This document shows, one piece after another, positions 47,784 to 56,900 of a DNA stretch of 64,000 nucleotides. This DNA comes from Variovorax sp. V213 (GTDB lineage: Bacteria > Pseudomonadota > Gammaproteobacteria > Burkholderiales > Burkholderiaceae_C). Below the pieces are notes generated by a model, which had not been told where the DNA came from, did no database searches, and worked only from the letters and a program-made list of their open reading frames with translations. The position numbers and the translations under genes are program-made. The stretch spans positions 1,613,001-1,677,000 of the forward strand of contig NZ_AP028664.1 of the NCBI RefSeq assembly GCF_041154455.1. Direction: 5' to 3'. The number at the start of each line of letters is the position of its first letter. Within the stretch, counting starts at the first letter, position 1.

Positions 47784-48905
47784 CTAGCGCAGGCCCTGCC
47801 ACCAGCGCTCATTGGTGCGCGCCTTCCCTACCGTCAGCACTTCGCCGATCACCGGTGTCGCCAGTTCGATCTTCTTTGCCTGCGACAGATCGGCAATGCG
47901 GTCCAGCGGATCGTGCCAGGTGTGAAAGGCGAGGTCGAAGGTGCTGTTGTGCACCGAATAGAGGACCTTGCCGCGCAGGTCTTCAAATGCTTGCACGCTC
48001 TGCTCGGGCGTCATGTGCACGGCGGGCCAGTAGGCGTCGTAGGCGCCGTTTTCCATCAGTGCCAGGTCGAAGCCGCCGAAGCGCTCGCCGATCTGCTTGA
48101 AGCCCGGAAAGTAACCCGAGTCCCCGCTGTAGAAGATGCGCTGGTCGCCGCTTTGCACCACCCATGAAGCCCACAGCGTGCGGTCGCGGTCGGTCAGCGT
48201 GCGGCCCGAGAAGTGCTGTGCCGGCGTGGCGGTGAGCTTCACGCCGTCGTGCTCGCCGCTTTGCCACCAGTCGAACTCCGTCACGCGCTCCGCGGGCACG
48301 CCCATGGCCACGAGCCGCGCACGCACGCCCAGCGGCACGAAGTAGTGCTTTACGCGCAGTGCAAGGTACTCGATGGTGGCCACGTCGAGGTGGTCGTAGT
48401 GGTCGTGCGAGAGGACGAGGCCTTCGATCGGCGGCAATTGCTCGAGCGTGAGCGGCGGCTTGTGGAAGCGCTTGGGCCCGACGAAGCTGAACGGCGAGGC
48501 TCGTTCGCTGAACACCGGGTCGATCAGCCAGTACTTGCCCTGCAGCTTGAACAGGTGCGACGAATGGCCGAGCCGAACCACGTGGTTGGCCTTGGCATCG
48601 AGCGCGTCCAGATCGGCGGTGCTCAGCATGCGCACGGGAATCGGATCGACCGGCACGGTGTCGATCTTGCTGCCCACGATGAAGCGCGACCAGATCCGCC
48701 ATCCGCTGGCGGAAGGCATGACTTCGGGGTTCGGCAGATTCTGGAAAGTACAGCCCTTGAACTGCGGCGACGCGTCGTAGCGCGCCTCGCATCCGCTGTT
48801 GCTGGTGCAGGCGGCCACCAGCGTGCAGCTGGCCGCGAACAGCAAAGTGGCGCAACGGCGAAAGCTGCGCTTCAGGAGGTTCGGGGGGCGAGGATCGTTG
48901 TTCAT
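47784..48905 (-). CDS. MBL-fold hydrolase, predicted lipoprotein (UlaG/NAPE-PLD-like)
   Basis: 373 residues. A basic N-terminus and hydrophobic stretch end in the lipobox LVAAC (C33). The metal site SHDHYDHLD, preceded by LGHSSHLFKLQGKYWLIDPVF and followed by PAQHFSGRTL, FYSGDSGYF and the VHMTPEQS segment, is that of the NAPE-PLD/UlaG group of beta-lactamase-fold phosphodiesterases. It probably acts at the periplasmic face of a membrane. The substrate is unknown. Confidence 0.87.
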   Translation of the reverse strand: MNNDPRPPNLLKRSFRRCATLLFAASCTLVAACTSNSGCEARYDASPQFKGCTFQNLPNPEVMPSASGWRIWSRFIVGSKIDTVPVDPIPVRMLSTADLDALDAKANHVVRLGHSSHLFKLQGKYWLIDPVFSERASPFSFVGPKRFHKPPLTLEQLPPIEGLVLSHDHYDHLDVATIEYLALRVKHYFVPLGVRARLVAMGVPAERVTEFDWWQSGEHDGVKLTATPAQHFSGRTLTDRDRTLWASWVVQSGDQRIFYSGDSGYFPGFKQIGERFGGFDLALMENGAYDAYWPAVHMTPEQSVQAFEDLRGKVLYSVHNSTFDLAFHTWHDPLDRIADLSQAKKIELATPVIGEVLTVGKARTNERWWQGLR

Positions 48906-49110
48906 GGGCGGGGCAAGTCGTCGGATTTTTGCGGCGCGAGCTTAGCCCGTGCGCCGCGTGCAATGGTTTCAGCGGCAGAAACATTCGGTGCGAAGGGCCA
49001 TTCGCCGGCCCGCCACCTGTCGTATGCCATGCGTTCTATGGATGGCAAGGGCCTGGCGCGGCACACTGAAAAGCGCCACGTTTCGCGGGCTTCGAAGAGG
49101 CGCACACACC

Positions 49111-50703
49111 ATGAGCAGCAACCGCTATCCCATCATCTACGTGCGCGGCTACGCCATGACCGAAGCTGAGCGCGACGACACCGCCGCCGATCCGTTCTGC
49201 GGCTTCAATGTGGGCTCCACCGTGTACCGCGCCACGGTCAAGAAGGACGCGCCGGCGCAGAAGTTCGTCTTCGAATCTCCGGTGGTGCGGCTCCTTGCCG
49301 ACTACCAATACCAGAGCGTCTATCAAAACGGCCTGGACATTCTCGACAACGACTGGAAGCCTTCGCCCGACGAAACCGGCAAGGACGTGGACGGCATTCC
49401 GGCCGCCTCCATCGTCATCTACCGCTACTACGACAGCGGCTCGGAGCTGCTGGGCGACGGCAAGTCGCGCGACGTGAAGATCTACGCGCAGGGCCTGGGC
49501 AAGCTGATCCTTCGCGTGCGCGACCTGGTGGCGCTGCGCGAGGGGCCCGCTTTCCCGGCGGCCGACTTCCGCTGCTACCTGGTGGCGCATTCGATGGGCG
49601 GCCTGGTGGTGCGGGCCTTCCTGCAGAACCCGGCGCTCGGCGATGCAGCGGCGCGGGCCTGCGTCGACAAGGTGTTTACCTATGCCACACCGCACAACGG
49701 CATCGACATGGGCGGCGTCAACGTGCCGGCCTGGCTCACGGCCAACGAGATGAACACCTTCAACCGCGAGAAGATGTCGGAGTTTCTGGACACGGCCCCG
49801 GTCGACGGCCGCATGGACTACCTGCCGGCCGCGGCCTTTCCGGCCGAGCGCTTCTTCTGCATGGTGGGCTCCAACCGCGGCGACTACGAAGCGGCCAAGG
49901 GCCTTTCGCGCATGTTCGCGGGCCACGGCAGCGACGGGCTGGTGCGCATCGAGAACGCCTCGCTCTGGTCCATCGACGAGCTGAAACGCAGCAAGCCCGT
50001 GGCCACTGCCTATGCCTTTCGTTCGCACTCGGGCTACTTCGGCATCGTCAATTCCGAGGAGGCCTACCAGAACCTCGTGCGCTTTCTGTTTGGCGACGTG
50101 CGCGTCGATCTCTGGTTCGACGTCGACGGCGTCACCCTGCCACCGGATCTGCCCAAGGATGCCGACGTGGATGCGCTCTACCAGGTCGAACTGCTCGCCG
50201 CGCCGCGCGGCAAGCGCTGGTACCTGAGCCGGCGCGTGGCCGAGGAAGACTCGCCCGCCTGCCGCACGCACAAGGAACTGACCGACCCCGAAAAGCCCGA
50301 GCGGCGCTCGATCTATCTCTCGACCGTGTTCCTTGCCAACAAGGCCCGCGTGAAGCAGGACCGCCCGACGCTGGCCTACGCCATGACGCTGGGCGTGCGC
50401 GTGCCCGACTACCAGGTGAACAAGAAGTTCTGGATCGACGGCCACTACGAAGGCAGTTCGCTGTTCCGCGACACGCTGGTCATCGAGATCGCGCCGCCCC
50501 GGGCGGACGATCCGGCGCAGAACTGGAACGTCAAGTACGGCTGGCAGACCGACACCGCGGGGCAGGCGTCGCTGCCGATCAGCCCGAAGCAGCTGGCCAA
50601 TGGCAAGCTGCAGTTCATCGTTCCGCTTTCCAGCCTGGGCGCGGCACCGGCGGCTCCGGGCATCAGCGGCAAGGTACGGCTCGAAGTGAGCGCCTGGAGC
50701 TGA
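49111..50703 (+). CDS. Lipase/esterase-like alpha/beta hydrolase, two-domain
   Basis: 530 residues from the ATG at 49111, with AAGAGG upstream. The nucleophile elbow is VAHSMGGLVVRAF; IYVRGYAMTEAERDD at the start and HGSDGLVRIENASLW carrying a possible acid residue complete a lipase-like core, and a histidine in RSHSGYFGI may close the triad. The C-terminal 200 residues form a separate beta-rich domain of unknown type. No signal peptide is seen. It is divergent from the MBL lipoprotein gene. Confidence 0.75.
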   Translation: MSSNRYPIIYVRGYAMTEAERDDTAADPFCGFNVGSTVYRATVKKDAPAQKFVFESPVVRLLADYQYQSVYQNGLDILDNDWKPSPDETGKDVDGIPAASIVIYRYYDSGSELLGDGKSRDVKIYAQGLGKLILRVRDLVALREGPAFPAADFRCYLVAHSMGGLVVRAFLQNPALGDAAARACVDKVFTYATPHNGIDMGGVNVPAWLTANEMNTFNREKMSEFLDTAPVDGRMDYLPAAAFPAERFFCMVGSNRGDYEAAKGLSRMFAGHGSDGLVRIENASLWSIDELKRSKPVATAYAFRSHSGYFGIVNSEEAYQNLVRFLFGDVRVDLWFDVDGVTLPPDLPKDADVDALYQVELLAAPRGKRWYLSRRVAEEDSPACRTHKELTDPEKPERRSIYLSTVFLANKARVKQDRPTLAYAMTLGVRVPDYQVNKKFWIDGHYEGSSLFRDTLVIEIAPPRADDPAQNWNVKYGWQTDTAGQASLPISPKQLANGKLQFIVPLSSLGAAPAAPGISGKVRLEVSAWS

Positions 50704-50769
50704 AGCGGCGCCCCGGAAGGGCGGCTCCGGGGTCATACTCGGTGACCCAAGGTCCTGCTTTCCATCATC

Positions 50770-51300
50770 ATGAAAACTGCCGTTCTCGTCATCGACATGC
50801 AGCATGGCCTCTGCGACGATCCGCCGCGCCCTCACGAGGCCGGTGAGGTCGTGCAGCGGATCAATGCGCTCACCGAACGCGCGCGTGCCGCAGGCGTGCC
50901 GGTGGCTTTCATCCAGCACGAGAACGCCGTCGACCTGGAGTTCGATTCCGAGCGCTGGCAACTGGCTCATGCGCTGCACGTCGATTCGCGCGACACCAAG
51001 ATCCGCAAGACCACGCCCGACTCCTTCCTGCGCACGCCGCTCGAGGCCTGGCTGACCGGGCAAGGGGTGCAGCGCGTGGTGATCTGCGGCTACTCGTCGG
51101 AGTTTTGCGTGGACACCACCACGCGCCGCGCCGCCGGGCTGGGCTACGAGGTCATGCTCGCGGCCGACGCCCACACCTCGCACGACAAGCCGCACGCCAC
51201 GGGCGCCTTCATTCGCGCACACCACAACGCCACGCTGTCGGACATCACGAGCTTTGGCGTGCCGATCCGCGCCGTGGCCTCGGCCGACATGGCTTTCTGA
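50770..51300 (+). CDS. Isochorismatase-family cysteine hydrolase
   Basis: 176 residues. The triad is D9 (VLVIDMQHG), K80 (KIRKTTPDSF) and C113 (GYSSEFCVDTT). Members hydrolyse amides such as nicotinamide, N-carbamoylsarcosine or ureidoacrylate; the residues around the triad do not decide between these. The stop codon TGA abuts the stop of the convergent CorA-like gene with no base between. Confidence 0.88.
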   Translation: MKTAVLVIDMQHGLCDDPPRPHEAGEVVQRINALTERARAAGVPVAFIQHENAVDLEFDSERWQLAHALHVDSRDTKIRKTTPDSFLRTPLEAWLTGQGVQRVVICGYSSEFCVDTTTRRAAGLGYEVMLAADAHTSHDKPHATGAFIRAHHNATLSDITSFGVPIRAVASADMAF

Positions 51301-53022
51301 TCAGTCCGAGCCCGGCCGCCACACCCGCGCGAGCGCGGCCAGCTTGCCCCTGAGGCTCAACCGGTCGTTCGAGAGCGCATCGATGAAGTCCGAAAGCCGC
51401 TGCGATTTCACCATGGTGTAGATGGTGAGCCAGGTGGTGAGGACGAACACCACGCCAAACCAGAGCACCTTGCGCCACAGCGGCGCGTCGGCCTCGGCCA
51501 GCAGGTTCATGCCGAGGAAGCCCGTCGTCACGGTGCCGATCAGGCCGAACAGCGTGACCACGGTGAGCCGCACCACGGTGCTGGCCTGCCGGCGCAGGCT
51601 GTCTGCATCGAGATAGGTGTTCATGTCGGCGATACGTGCCTTGACCTCGTCGTAGAGCGGGTCGAGCCCGAGGTGCGCGGTGCACATGTGGGACAGCGCG
51701 CGCACCTGCGCCTGCTCCGAGATTTCATGGAACCAGTAGCGGTGCGTGAAGCGCAGAAAGCGTTCGAAGCTCGCGCGAATGGCGCGCTTGAACTGCTTCA
51801 CGCTCGGCGTGCTGCGGATGTCGAGCCGCTTGAGGGCTTCCACCAGCTGGTCCGAGAACATCAGGAGCGAGGCCTTCTGGAAGTGCGCGATGAGGAACAG
51901 CAGGAAGTGCTGGTGCCTGAACTGCGCGAGCACGCCGCGGTCGCGGCAGCAGAAGAATTCGGAGCGCGCATCGCCCACCACGATCAGTGCGTGGCCGTTG
52001 CACAGGTAGCGCGTGTTCGGCGCCGCGCCCGCATCGACCCAGAAGCGGTCGTAGCAATAGCGCTTCTCGAAGTCGGCAAGATGCTGCTCGGCATAGGGCA
52101 GGTGCGCCCGCTGCGCCGCATCGGCCTCGGCGGCGCCGGTGACCAGCCCGAGCCGGATGAAGTCGTTGCGCGAGAGGCGCTTTGGATCGTCGAGCGAAAG
52201 GTACGCCATCACCGGCATGCGGTAGTACTCGATCTGCCGGTAGCGCAGCACGCCCGGATCGTCGGAATGGTCGCTCACCAGCGGCTGCATCAGATAGGCC
52301 CAGTGGGCCGAGATGCGTGGTGCGCGGTGCTGGGCCACGTGCGAAAGAAAAGCTTCGCGTTGCTGTGCATCCGAACGTGCGAGCACGCTGCCATCGGCAG
52401 CCAGCCATTCGACGCTGGCCATGCAATGCAGCGCGCCGCCCTCGGCATTCCAGCCCGCCGGATACGCGCGGCCGAAGCGATAGAGCAGGTCTTGCGCCTG
52501 CGCGAGGCTCAGGTGGTCCGCGCCGACTTCGAGGTTGAGCATCACCACATCGATGTCGAAGAAGAAATACAGGTCGCAATGCACCACGTCGAGCGTGATG
52601 GGCGCATCGCCGGCCTGCGCGACCACGCGCACCGCCGCAATGTCGTGGCGGCGGAAGACGCGCATCGGCGAATCGCCGCCGTGGCCGTCTTCGTTGCCGC
52701 TCTTGCTCTTCGAGCGGCCCTCGCCGTAGAGAAAGCGCTGCACATACGGCAGGAAGCTCACGAACTCGTTGTAGTGCCGTTCGTGAAAACGGCTGCTGTC
52801 GCCGGTGTATTCATCGATCTCTTCGCGCCATGGCGAGGCATCGCCCATCTCGCGCAGCACATGCCAGGGACCATGGTGCGAGGGCTTGTCGTCCGGGGCC
52901 GGCATCAGCCGCAGGGGCCAGAGCAAGGCCTGCCTGAAATGCTGCACGGCAGGCGCTGCGGAAGCGCCTGCAAGGGGTGCGCCTGCCTCTGCGCGAACGG
53001 GGGCCTCGGATGTATTCAGCAT
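51301..53022 (-). CDS. CorA-like divalent cation transporter with long N-terminal domain
   Basis: 573 residues. Near the C-terminus two hydrophobic helices (about 484-502 and 518-538) flank GFLGMNLLAE, with GMN at 504-506. GMN at the end of the first helix is the selectivity signature of CorA-type channels, and the long helical region before it (about 380-480) fits the CorA stalk. The first 370 residues do not resemble CorA and hold several aromatic- and histidine-rich segments. The protein would be an inner-membrane pentamer. The cation is not known, and the family call rests on the C-terminal third. Confidence 0.7.
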   Translation of the reverse strand: MLNTSEAPVRAEAGAPLAGASAAPAVQHFRQALLWPLRLMPAPDDKPSHHGPWHVLREMGDASPWREEIDEYTGDSSRFHERHYNEFVSFLPYVQRFLYGEGRSKSKSGNEDGHGGDSPMRVFRRHDIAAVRVVAQAGDAPITLDVVHCDLYFFFDIDVVMLNLEVGADHLSLAQAQDLLYRFGRAYPAGWNAEGGALHCMASVEWLAADGSVLARSDAQQREAFLSHVAQHRAPRISAHWAYLMQPLVSDHSDDPGVLRYRQIEYYRMPVMAYLSLDDPKRLSRNDFIRLGLVTGAAEADAAQRAHLPYAEQHLADFEKRYCYDRFWVDAGAAPNTRYLCNGHALIVVGDARSEFFCCRDRGVLAQFRHQHFLLFLIAHFQKASLLMFSDQLVEALKRLDIRSTPSVKQFKRAIRASFERFLRFTHRYWFHEISEQAQVRALSHMCTAHLGLDPLYDEVKARIADMNTYLDADSLRRQASTVVRLTVVTLFGLIGTVTTGFLGMNLLAEADAPLWRKVLWFGVVFVLTTWLTIYTMVKSQRLSDFIDALSNDRLSLRGKLAALARVWRPGSD

Positions 53023-53055
53023 CGCATGAGTGTAGGCAGAAGGGTGGTCGAAAGG

Positions 53056-53081
53056 CCTACCTAGGGGAATCCCTAGGTAGG
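53056..53081. promoter_or_regulatory. Unassigned inverted repeat ahead of the 2-ketogluconate operon
   Basis: CCTACCTAGGG (53056-53066) is a perfect inverted copy of CCCTAGGTAGG (53071-53081), with 4 bases between. It ends 2 bases before the PtxS operator and 34 bases ahead of the divergent CorA-like gene. No T tract follows on either strand, so it does not look like a terminator. It may be a second regulator's site or an RNA hairpin in the CorA-like gene leader. Confidence 0.5.
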
Positions 53082-53083
53082 GC

Positions 53084-53097
53084 TGAAACCGGTTTCA
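53084..53097. promoter_or_regulatory. PtxS operator (TGAAACCGGTTTCA)
   Basis: The 14-base perfect palindrome TGAAACCGGTTTCA is the published PtxS operator of Pseudomonas 2-ketogluconate genes, recalled from the literature. Here it lies 60 bases before the first gene of an operon that ends in a ptxS-like gene. A -10-like TATAAG (53098-53103) directly follows, so bound repressor would block RNA polymerase. Confidence 0.88.
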
Positions 53098-53103
53098 TAT
53101 AAG
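53098..53103 (+). promoter_or_regulatory. Candidate -10 box of the kgu operon
   Basis: TATAAG directly after the operator. No good -35 match is found 17 bases upstream, as the space is taken by the operator and inverted repeat, so the promoter may need an activator. Weak on sequence alone. Confidence 0.35.
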
Positions 53104-53157
53104 CTGCAAGCATTGCTTTCAAGGCATGCGCGCGGCCACGCCGTGTTTGCCGCACCC

Positions 53158-53829
53158 ATGAATTACCAGTTTCAATTCGACGCCGTCTTCGCTGCCTGGC
53201 CGCTGCTGCTCAAGGGCACCTGGATCACGATCCAGCTCTCCCTGGTGGCCACCCTGCTGGGCCTGGTGGTCGCCATCTTCTGTGCCTGGGGCAAGACTTC
53301 GGGGCCAGGCTGGCTGCGCTTTGTCGTCAACGCGTACATCGAGGTGATCCGCAACACGCCATTCCTGGTGCAGTTGTTCTTCTTCTTCTTTGCACTGCCC
53401 GCCATCGGGCTGCGGTGGTCGCCGCAAACGGCCGCGCTGGTGGCCATGGTGGTCAACCTCGGCGCGTATGCGACGGAGATCATCCGCGCGGGCATCGAGT
53501 CGATTCCCAAGGGGCAGATCGAGGCGGGCAGGGCGCTCAACCTGAAGCCCTGGGAGATCTTCCGCTTCGTGATCATCAAGCCCGCGCTGAAGGCCATCTA
53601 CCCGGCGCTCACGAGCCAGTTCATCCTGCTGATGCTGAGCTCGGCCGTGGTGTCGGTCATCTCGGCCGACGACCTGACTTCGGTGGCTGCCAACCTGCAG
53701 TCGCAGACCTTCCGCAGCTTCGAGATCTACATCGTGGTGGCGGCCATCTATCTGGCACTGGCGCTGGCTTTCTCGGCGCTGTTCAAGCTCATCTACAAGC
53801 GCACGCTCAACTACCCGGACCGCCGGTAA
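53158..53829 (+). CDS. Polar-amino-acid-type ABC transporter permease (kgu operon)
   Basis: 223 residues from the ATG at 53158; an upstream in-frame start at 53113 gives a non-membrane leader. GTWITIQLSLVATLLGLVVA begins the first helix. EVIRNTPFLVQLFFFFFALP and the EAA-like loop IPKGQIEAGRALNLKPWEIF match His/Glu-type permeases (HisM/GlnP family). It is the first gene of the operon behind the PtxS operator and would form the membrane channel with the next permease. Confidence 0.9.
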   Translation: MNYQFQFDAVFAAWPLLLKGTWITIQLSLVATLLGLVVAIFCAWGKTSGPGWLRFVVNAYIEVIRNTPFLVQLFFFFFALPAIGLRWSPQTAALVAMVVNLGAYATEIIRAGIESIPKGQIEAGRALNLKPWEIFRFVIIKPALKAIYPALTSQFILLMLSSAVVSVISADDLTSVAANLQSQTFRSFEIYIVVAAIYLALALAFSALFKLIYKRTLNYPDRR

Positions 53830-53856
53830 CAGGCCACGCGCGGAGCAGAAACAATC

Positions 53857-54510
53857 ATGCGTACCTTCGGCTTTCCCGAATTCCTTTTCATTCTCGAAGC
53901 GGCCAAGTGGACACTTGCGCTGTCTGCCATCGCCTTCATCGGCGGGGCGGCGCTGGGGCTCATCGTTGCGCTCATGCGCACGTCCGAGTCGACCTGGGCG
54001 CGCAACGCTTCGATGGTCTTCATCCAGATCTTCCAGGGCACGCCGCTCCTGCTGCAGCTGTTCCTGATCTTCTTCGGTGCGCCGGTGCTGGGGCTCGACA
54101 TCAACCCGTGGATTGCCGCGGGCGTGGCGCTCATCCTGAACAGCGCGGCCTTCCTCGGCGAAATCTGGCGCGGCTGCATCCAGGCCATTCCGCGCGGCCA
54201 GTGGGAGGCGGCCGAGGCGCTGAGCCTCAAGTACAGCGCGCGCATGCGCGACGTGGTGCTGCCGCAGGCTTTCAAGATCGCGCTCGCGCCCACGGTGGGC
54301 TACCTGGTGCAGATCATCAAGGGCACCTCGCTCGCGGCGATCATCGGCTTTGCGGAGATCACCCGCGCGGGGCAGATCATCAACAACGCCACCTTCCAGC
54401 CGCTGATCGTGTTCTCGGTGGTGGCCGCCATCTACTTCGCGATCTGCTGGCCGCTCTCATTGCTCGCAGCTCGCATGGAGCGCAGGCGCGCCCAGGCGCT
54501 GGCCCGCTGA
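53857..54510 (+). CDS. Polar-amino-acid-type ABC transporter permease, second subunit (kgu operon)
   Basis: 217 residues. The sequence is closely related in layout to the first permease: WTLALSAIAFIGGAALGLIV, FIQIFQGTPLLLQLFLIFF and the EAA loop IPRGQWEAAEALSLKYSARM. It starts 27 bases after the first permease stop. Two different permeases point to a heterodimeric channel as in the histidine system. Confidence 0.9.
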   Translation: MRTFGFPEFLFILEAAKWTLALSAIAFIGGAALGLIVALMRTSESTWARNASMVFIQIFQGTPLLLQLFLIFFGAPVLGLDINPWIAAGVALILNSAAFLGEIWRGCIQAIPRGQWEAAEALSLKYSARMRDVVLPQAFKIALAPTVGYLVQIIKGTSLAAIIGFAEITRAGQIINNATFQPLIVFSVVAAIYFAICWPLSLLAARMERRRAQALAR

Positions 54511-54560
54511 TTCTTTTCTTCTTCTTACCGCTTCCCTTCTTTCTCAGGAGACACCTTCCC

Positions 54561-55358
54561 ATGACCCGTACCACCACCCGCCGCGTTGCGCTGGCAGCCC
54601 TTGGCCTTGGCGCCGCGCTCACGGTGTTCGCACCTTTTGCCTCGGCACAATCCGTCGCCGACATCAAGAAGAAGGGCGAGATCACCATCGGCATGCTGGT
54701 CGACTTTCCGCCCTACGGCACCACCGATGCGAAGAACCAGCCCGACGGCTACGACGCCGACGTGGCCAAGCTGCTGGCCAAGGACTGGGGCGTGAAGGCC
54801 AGCATCGTGCCGGTGACCGGCCCGAACCGTATTCCCTTCCTGCTGACCAACAAGGTCGACGTGCTGGTCGCTTCGCTGGCCATCACGCCCGAGCGCGCCA
54901 AGCAGGTGCAGTTCTCGCAGCCCTATGCGGCCGCGACCATCGTGCTGTACGGTGCCACCAAGACGCCGATCAAGGCGGCGGGCGACCTGAAGGGCCTGCG
55001 CGTGGGCGTGGCCCGCGCCTCGACGCAAGACGTGGCCGTGACCAAGGCCGCGCCCGAGGGCACCGAGATCCGGCGCTTCGACGACGACGCCTCGGCCATG
55101 CAGGCGCTGATCTCCGGCCAGGTCGATGCCATCGGCTGCTCGGTCACCGTGGCGGCGCAGATCGCCAAGCGCGTGCCCGCAGGGACCTACGAAAACAAGT
55201 TCACGCTGGTGCAGCAATCGATGGGCATCGCGATGCGTCCGGGTCAGGAAGAGCTGCACAAGGCGGTCAACGAATTCGTCGCCAAGAACACCGCCAACGG
55301 CGAGCTGAACAAGCTCTATCAGAAGTGGCTGCAGGCCGACCTGCCCAAGATGCAGTGA
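54561..55358 (+). CDS. Family 3 periplasmic solute-binding protein (kgu operon)
   Basis: 265 residues from the ATG at 54561, with CAGGAG upstream. The signal peptide MTRTTTRRVALAALG... carries a twin arginine and ends at SASAQ-like FASAQ. The family 3 fold shows ITIGMLVDFPPYGTTD, GYDADVAKLLAKDWG, NRIPFLLTNKVDVLVASLAITPERA and DLKGLRVGVARAS. Family 3 proteins usually bind amino acids, but some bind sugar acids or opines; operon context suggests 2-ketogluconate. The usual arginine that binds the ligand carboxylate may be the one in PNRIPF or VARAS. Confidence 0.88.
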   Translation: MTRTTTRRVALAALGLGAALTVFAPFASAQSVADIKKKGEITIGMLVDFPPYGTTDAKNQPDGYDADVAKLLAKDWGVKASIVPVTGPNRIPFLLTNKVDVLVASLAITPERAKQVQFSQPYAAATIVLYGATKTPIKAAGDLKGLRVGVARASTQDVAVTKAAPEGTEIRRFDDDASAMQALISGQVDAIGCSVTVAAQIAKRVPAGTYENKFTLVQQSMGIAMRPGQEELHKAVNEFVAKNTANGELNKLYQKWLQADLPKMQ

Positions 55359-55389
55359 GCCGCCAAGGCTGAAGAAGAAGGAATCTGGC

Positions 55390-56144
<755 letters not shown>

Positions 56145-56145
<1 letters not shown>

Positions 56146-56888
56146 TGTCGTTCCAGGTACTGATCTCTCTGTCGTCCTTCGGTGCGGCCGAGGTGGGCCG
56201 GCATGGCCAGCTCTGGTGCGCGCAAATGGCGCTGGAGGCGGGGGCCGAATCGGTCGAGGTGCGCGGCGAGATGCTGCGCAACGCCGATGCCGAGCTGCCT
56301 TCGCTGGCCGGGCTTGCCTCGGTGTATTCGAGCCCCGAAGGGCTCTGGGCCGAAGGCGGCTGGCTCGACAGCGCCGCGCTCGCACGCGGCATTGCGGCCA
56401 CCACCAGTCTGGGCGCCAGGCGGCTCAAGATGTCGATCGGCGACTTTCGTGCGTCCTCTCACGGTTCGCTCTGGGGCCTGAAGGTGCAGCTCGCGGAAAC
56501 CCGCGTCGAACTGCTGATCGAGAACGACCAGACCGTGCGCGCCGGCACGCTGCCCGCGCTGCAGGCTTTCTTTGACGCGGCCGACCGCGCCGGCGTCGAG
56601 CTGGGCATGACCTTCGACATGGGCAACTGGCACTGGGTCGGAGAGTGTCCCTTGCAGGCCGCGCAGGCGCTGGGCCGCCGCGTCCGCTACGTGCATTGCA
56701 AGGGCGCGCAGCGCCTACCGCACAAGTGGGTGGCGGTGCCGCTGGGCGACTCCGTCGCGCCGTGGCGCGCGGTGCTGCGTGCATTGCCCGCCGACGTGCC
56801 GCACGCCATCGAATATCCTCTGGCGGGCGACGACCTGCCGTCCGTCACTCGCACGCAAATCGACTTCATCCGCGCCGCACGGGCGTAG
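56145..56888 (+). CDS. kguE: KguE-like TIM-barrel sugar epimerase/isomerase
   Basis: 247 residues starting within the ATPase stop. VLISLSSFGAAEVGRHGQLW opens the protein; ESVEVRGEML, VELLIENDQT and GMTFDMGNWHWV carry the acidic and histidine residues expected of the xylose-isomerase-like AP endonuclease 2 barrel. Pseudomonas KguE, of uncertain activity, has the same family and the same place before kguK. The name rests on family plus order. Confidence 0.78.
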
Positions 56889-56900
56889 TTGGAACCACAC

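Noticed and set aside
50711..50732. CCCCGGA / TCCGGGG hairpin after the lipase-like gene
   Set aside because: Seven-base stem but no T run; could be chance in GC-rich DNA.
49036..51225. 729-residue frame antisense to the lipase-like and isochorismatase genes
   Set aside because: Spans two clear plus-strand genes and has no recognisable fold pattern.
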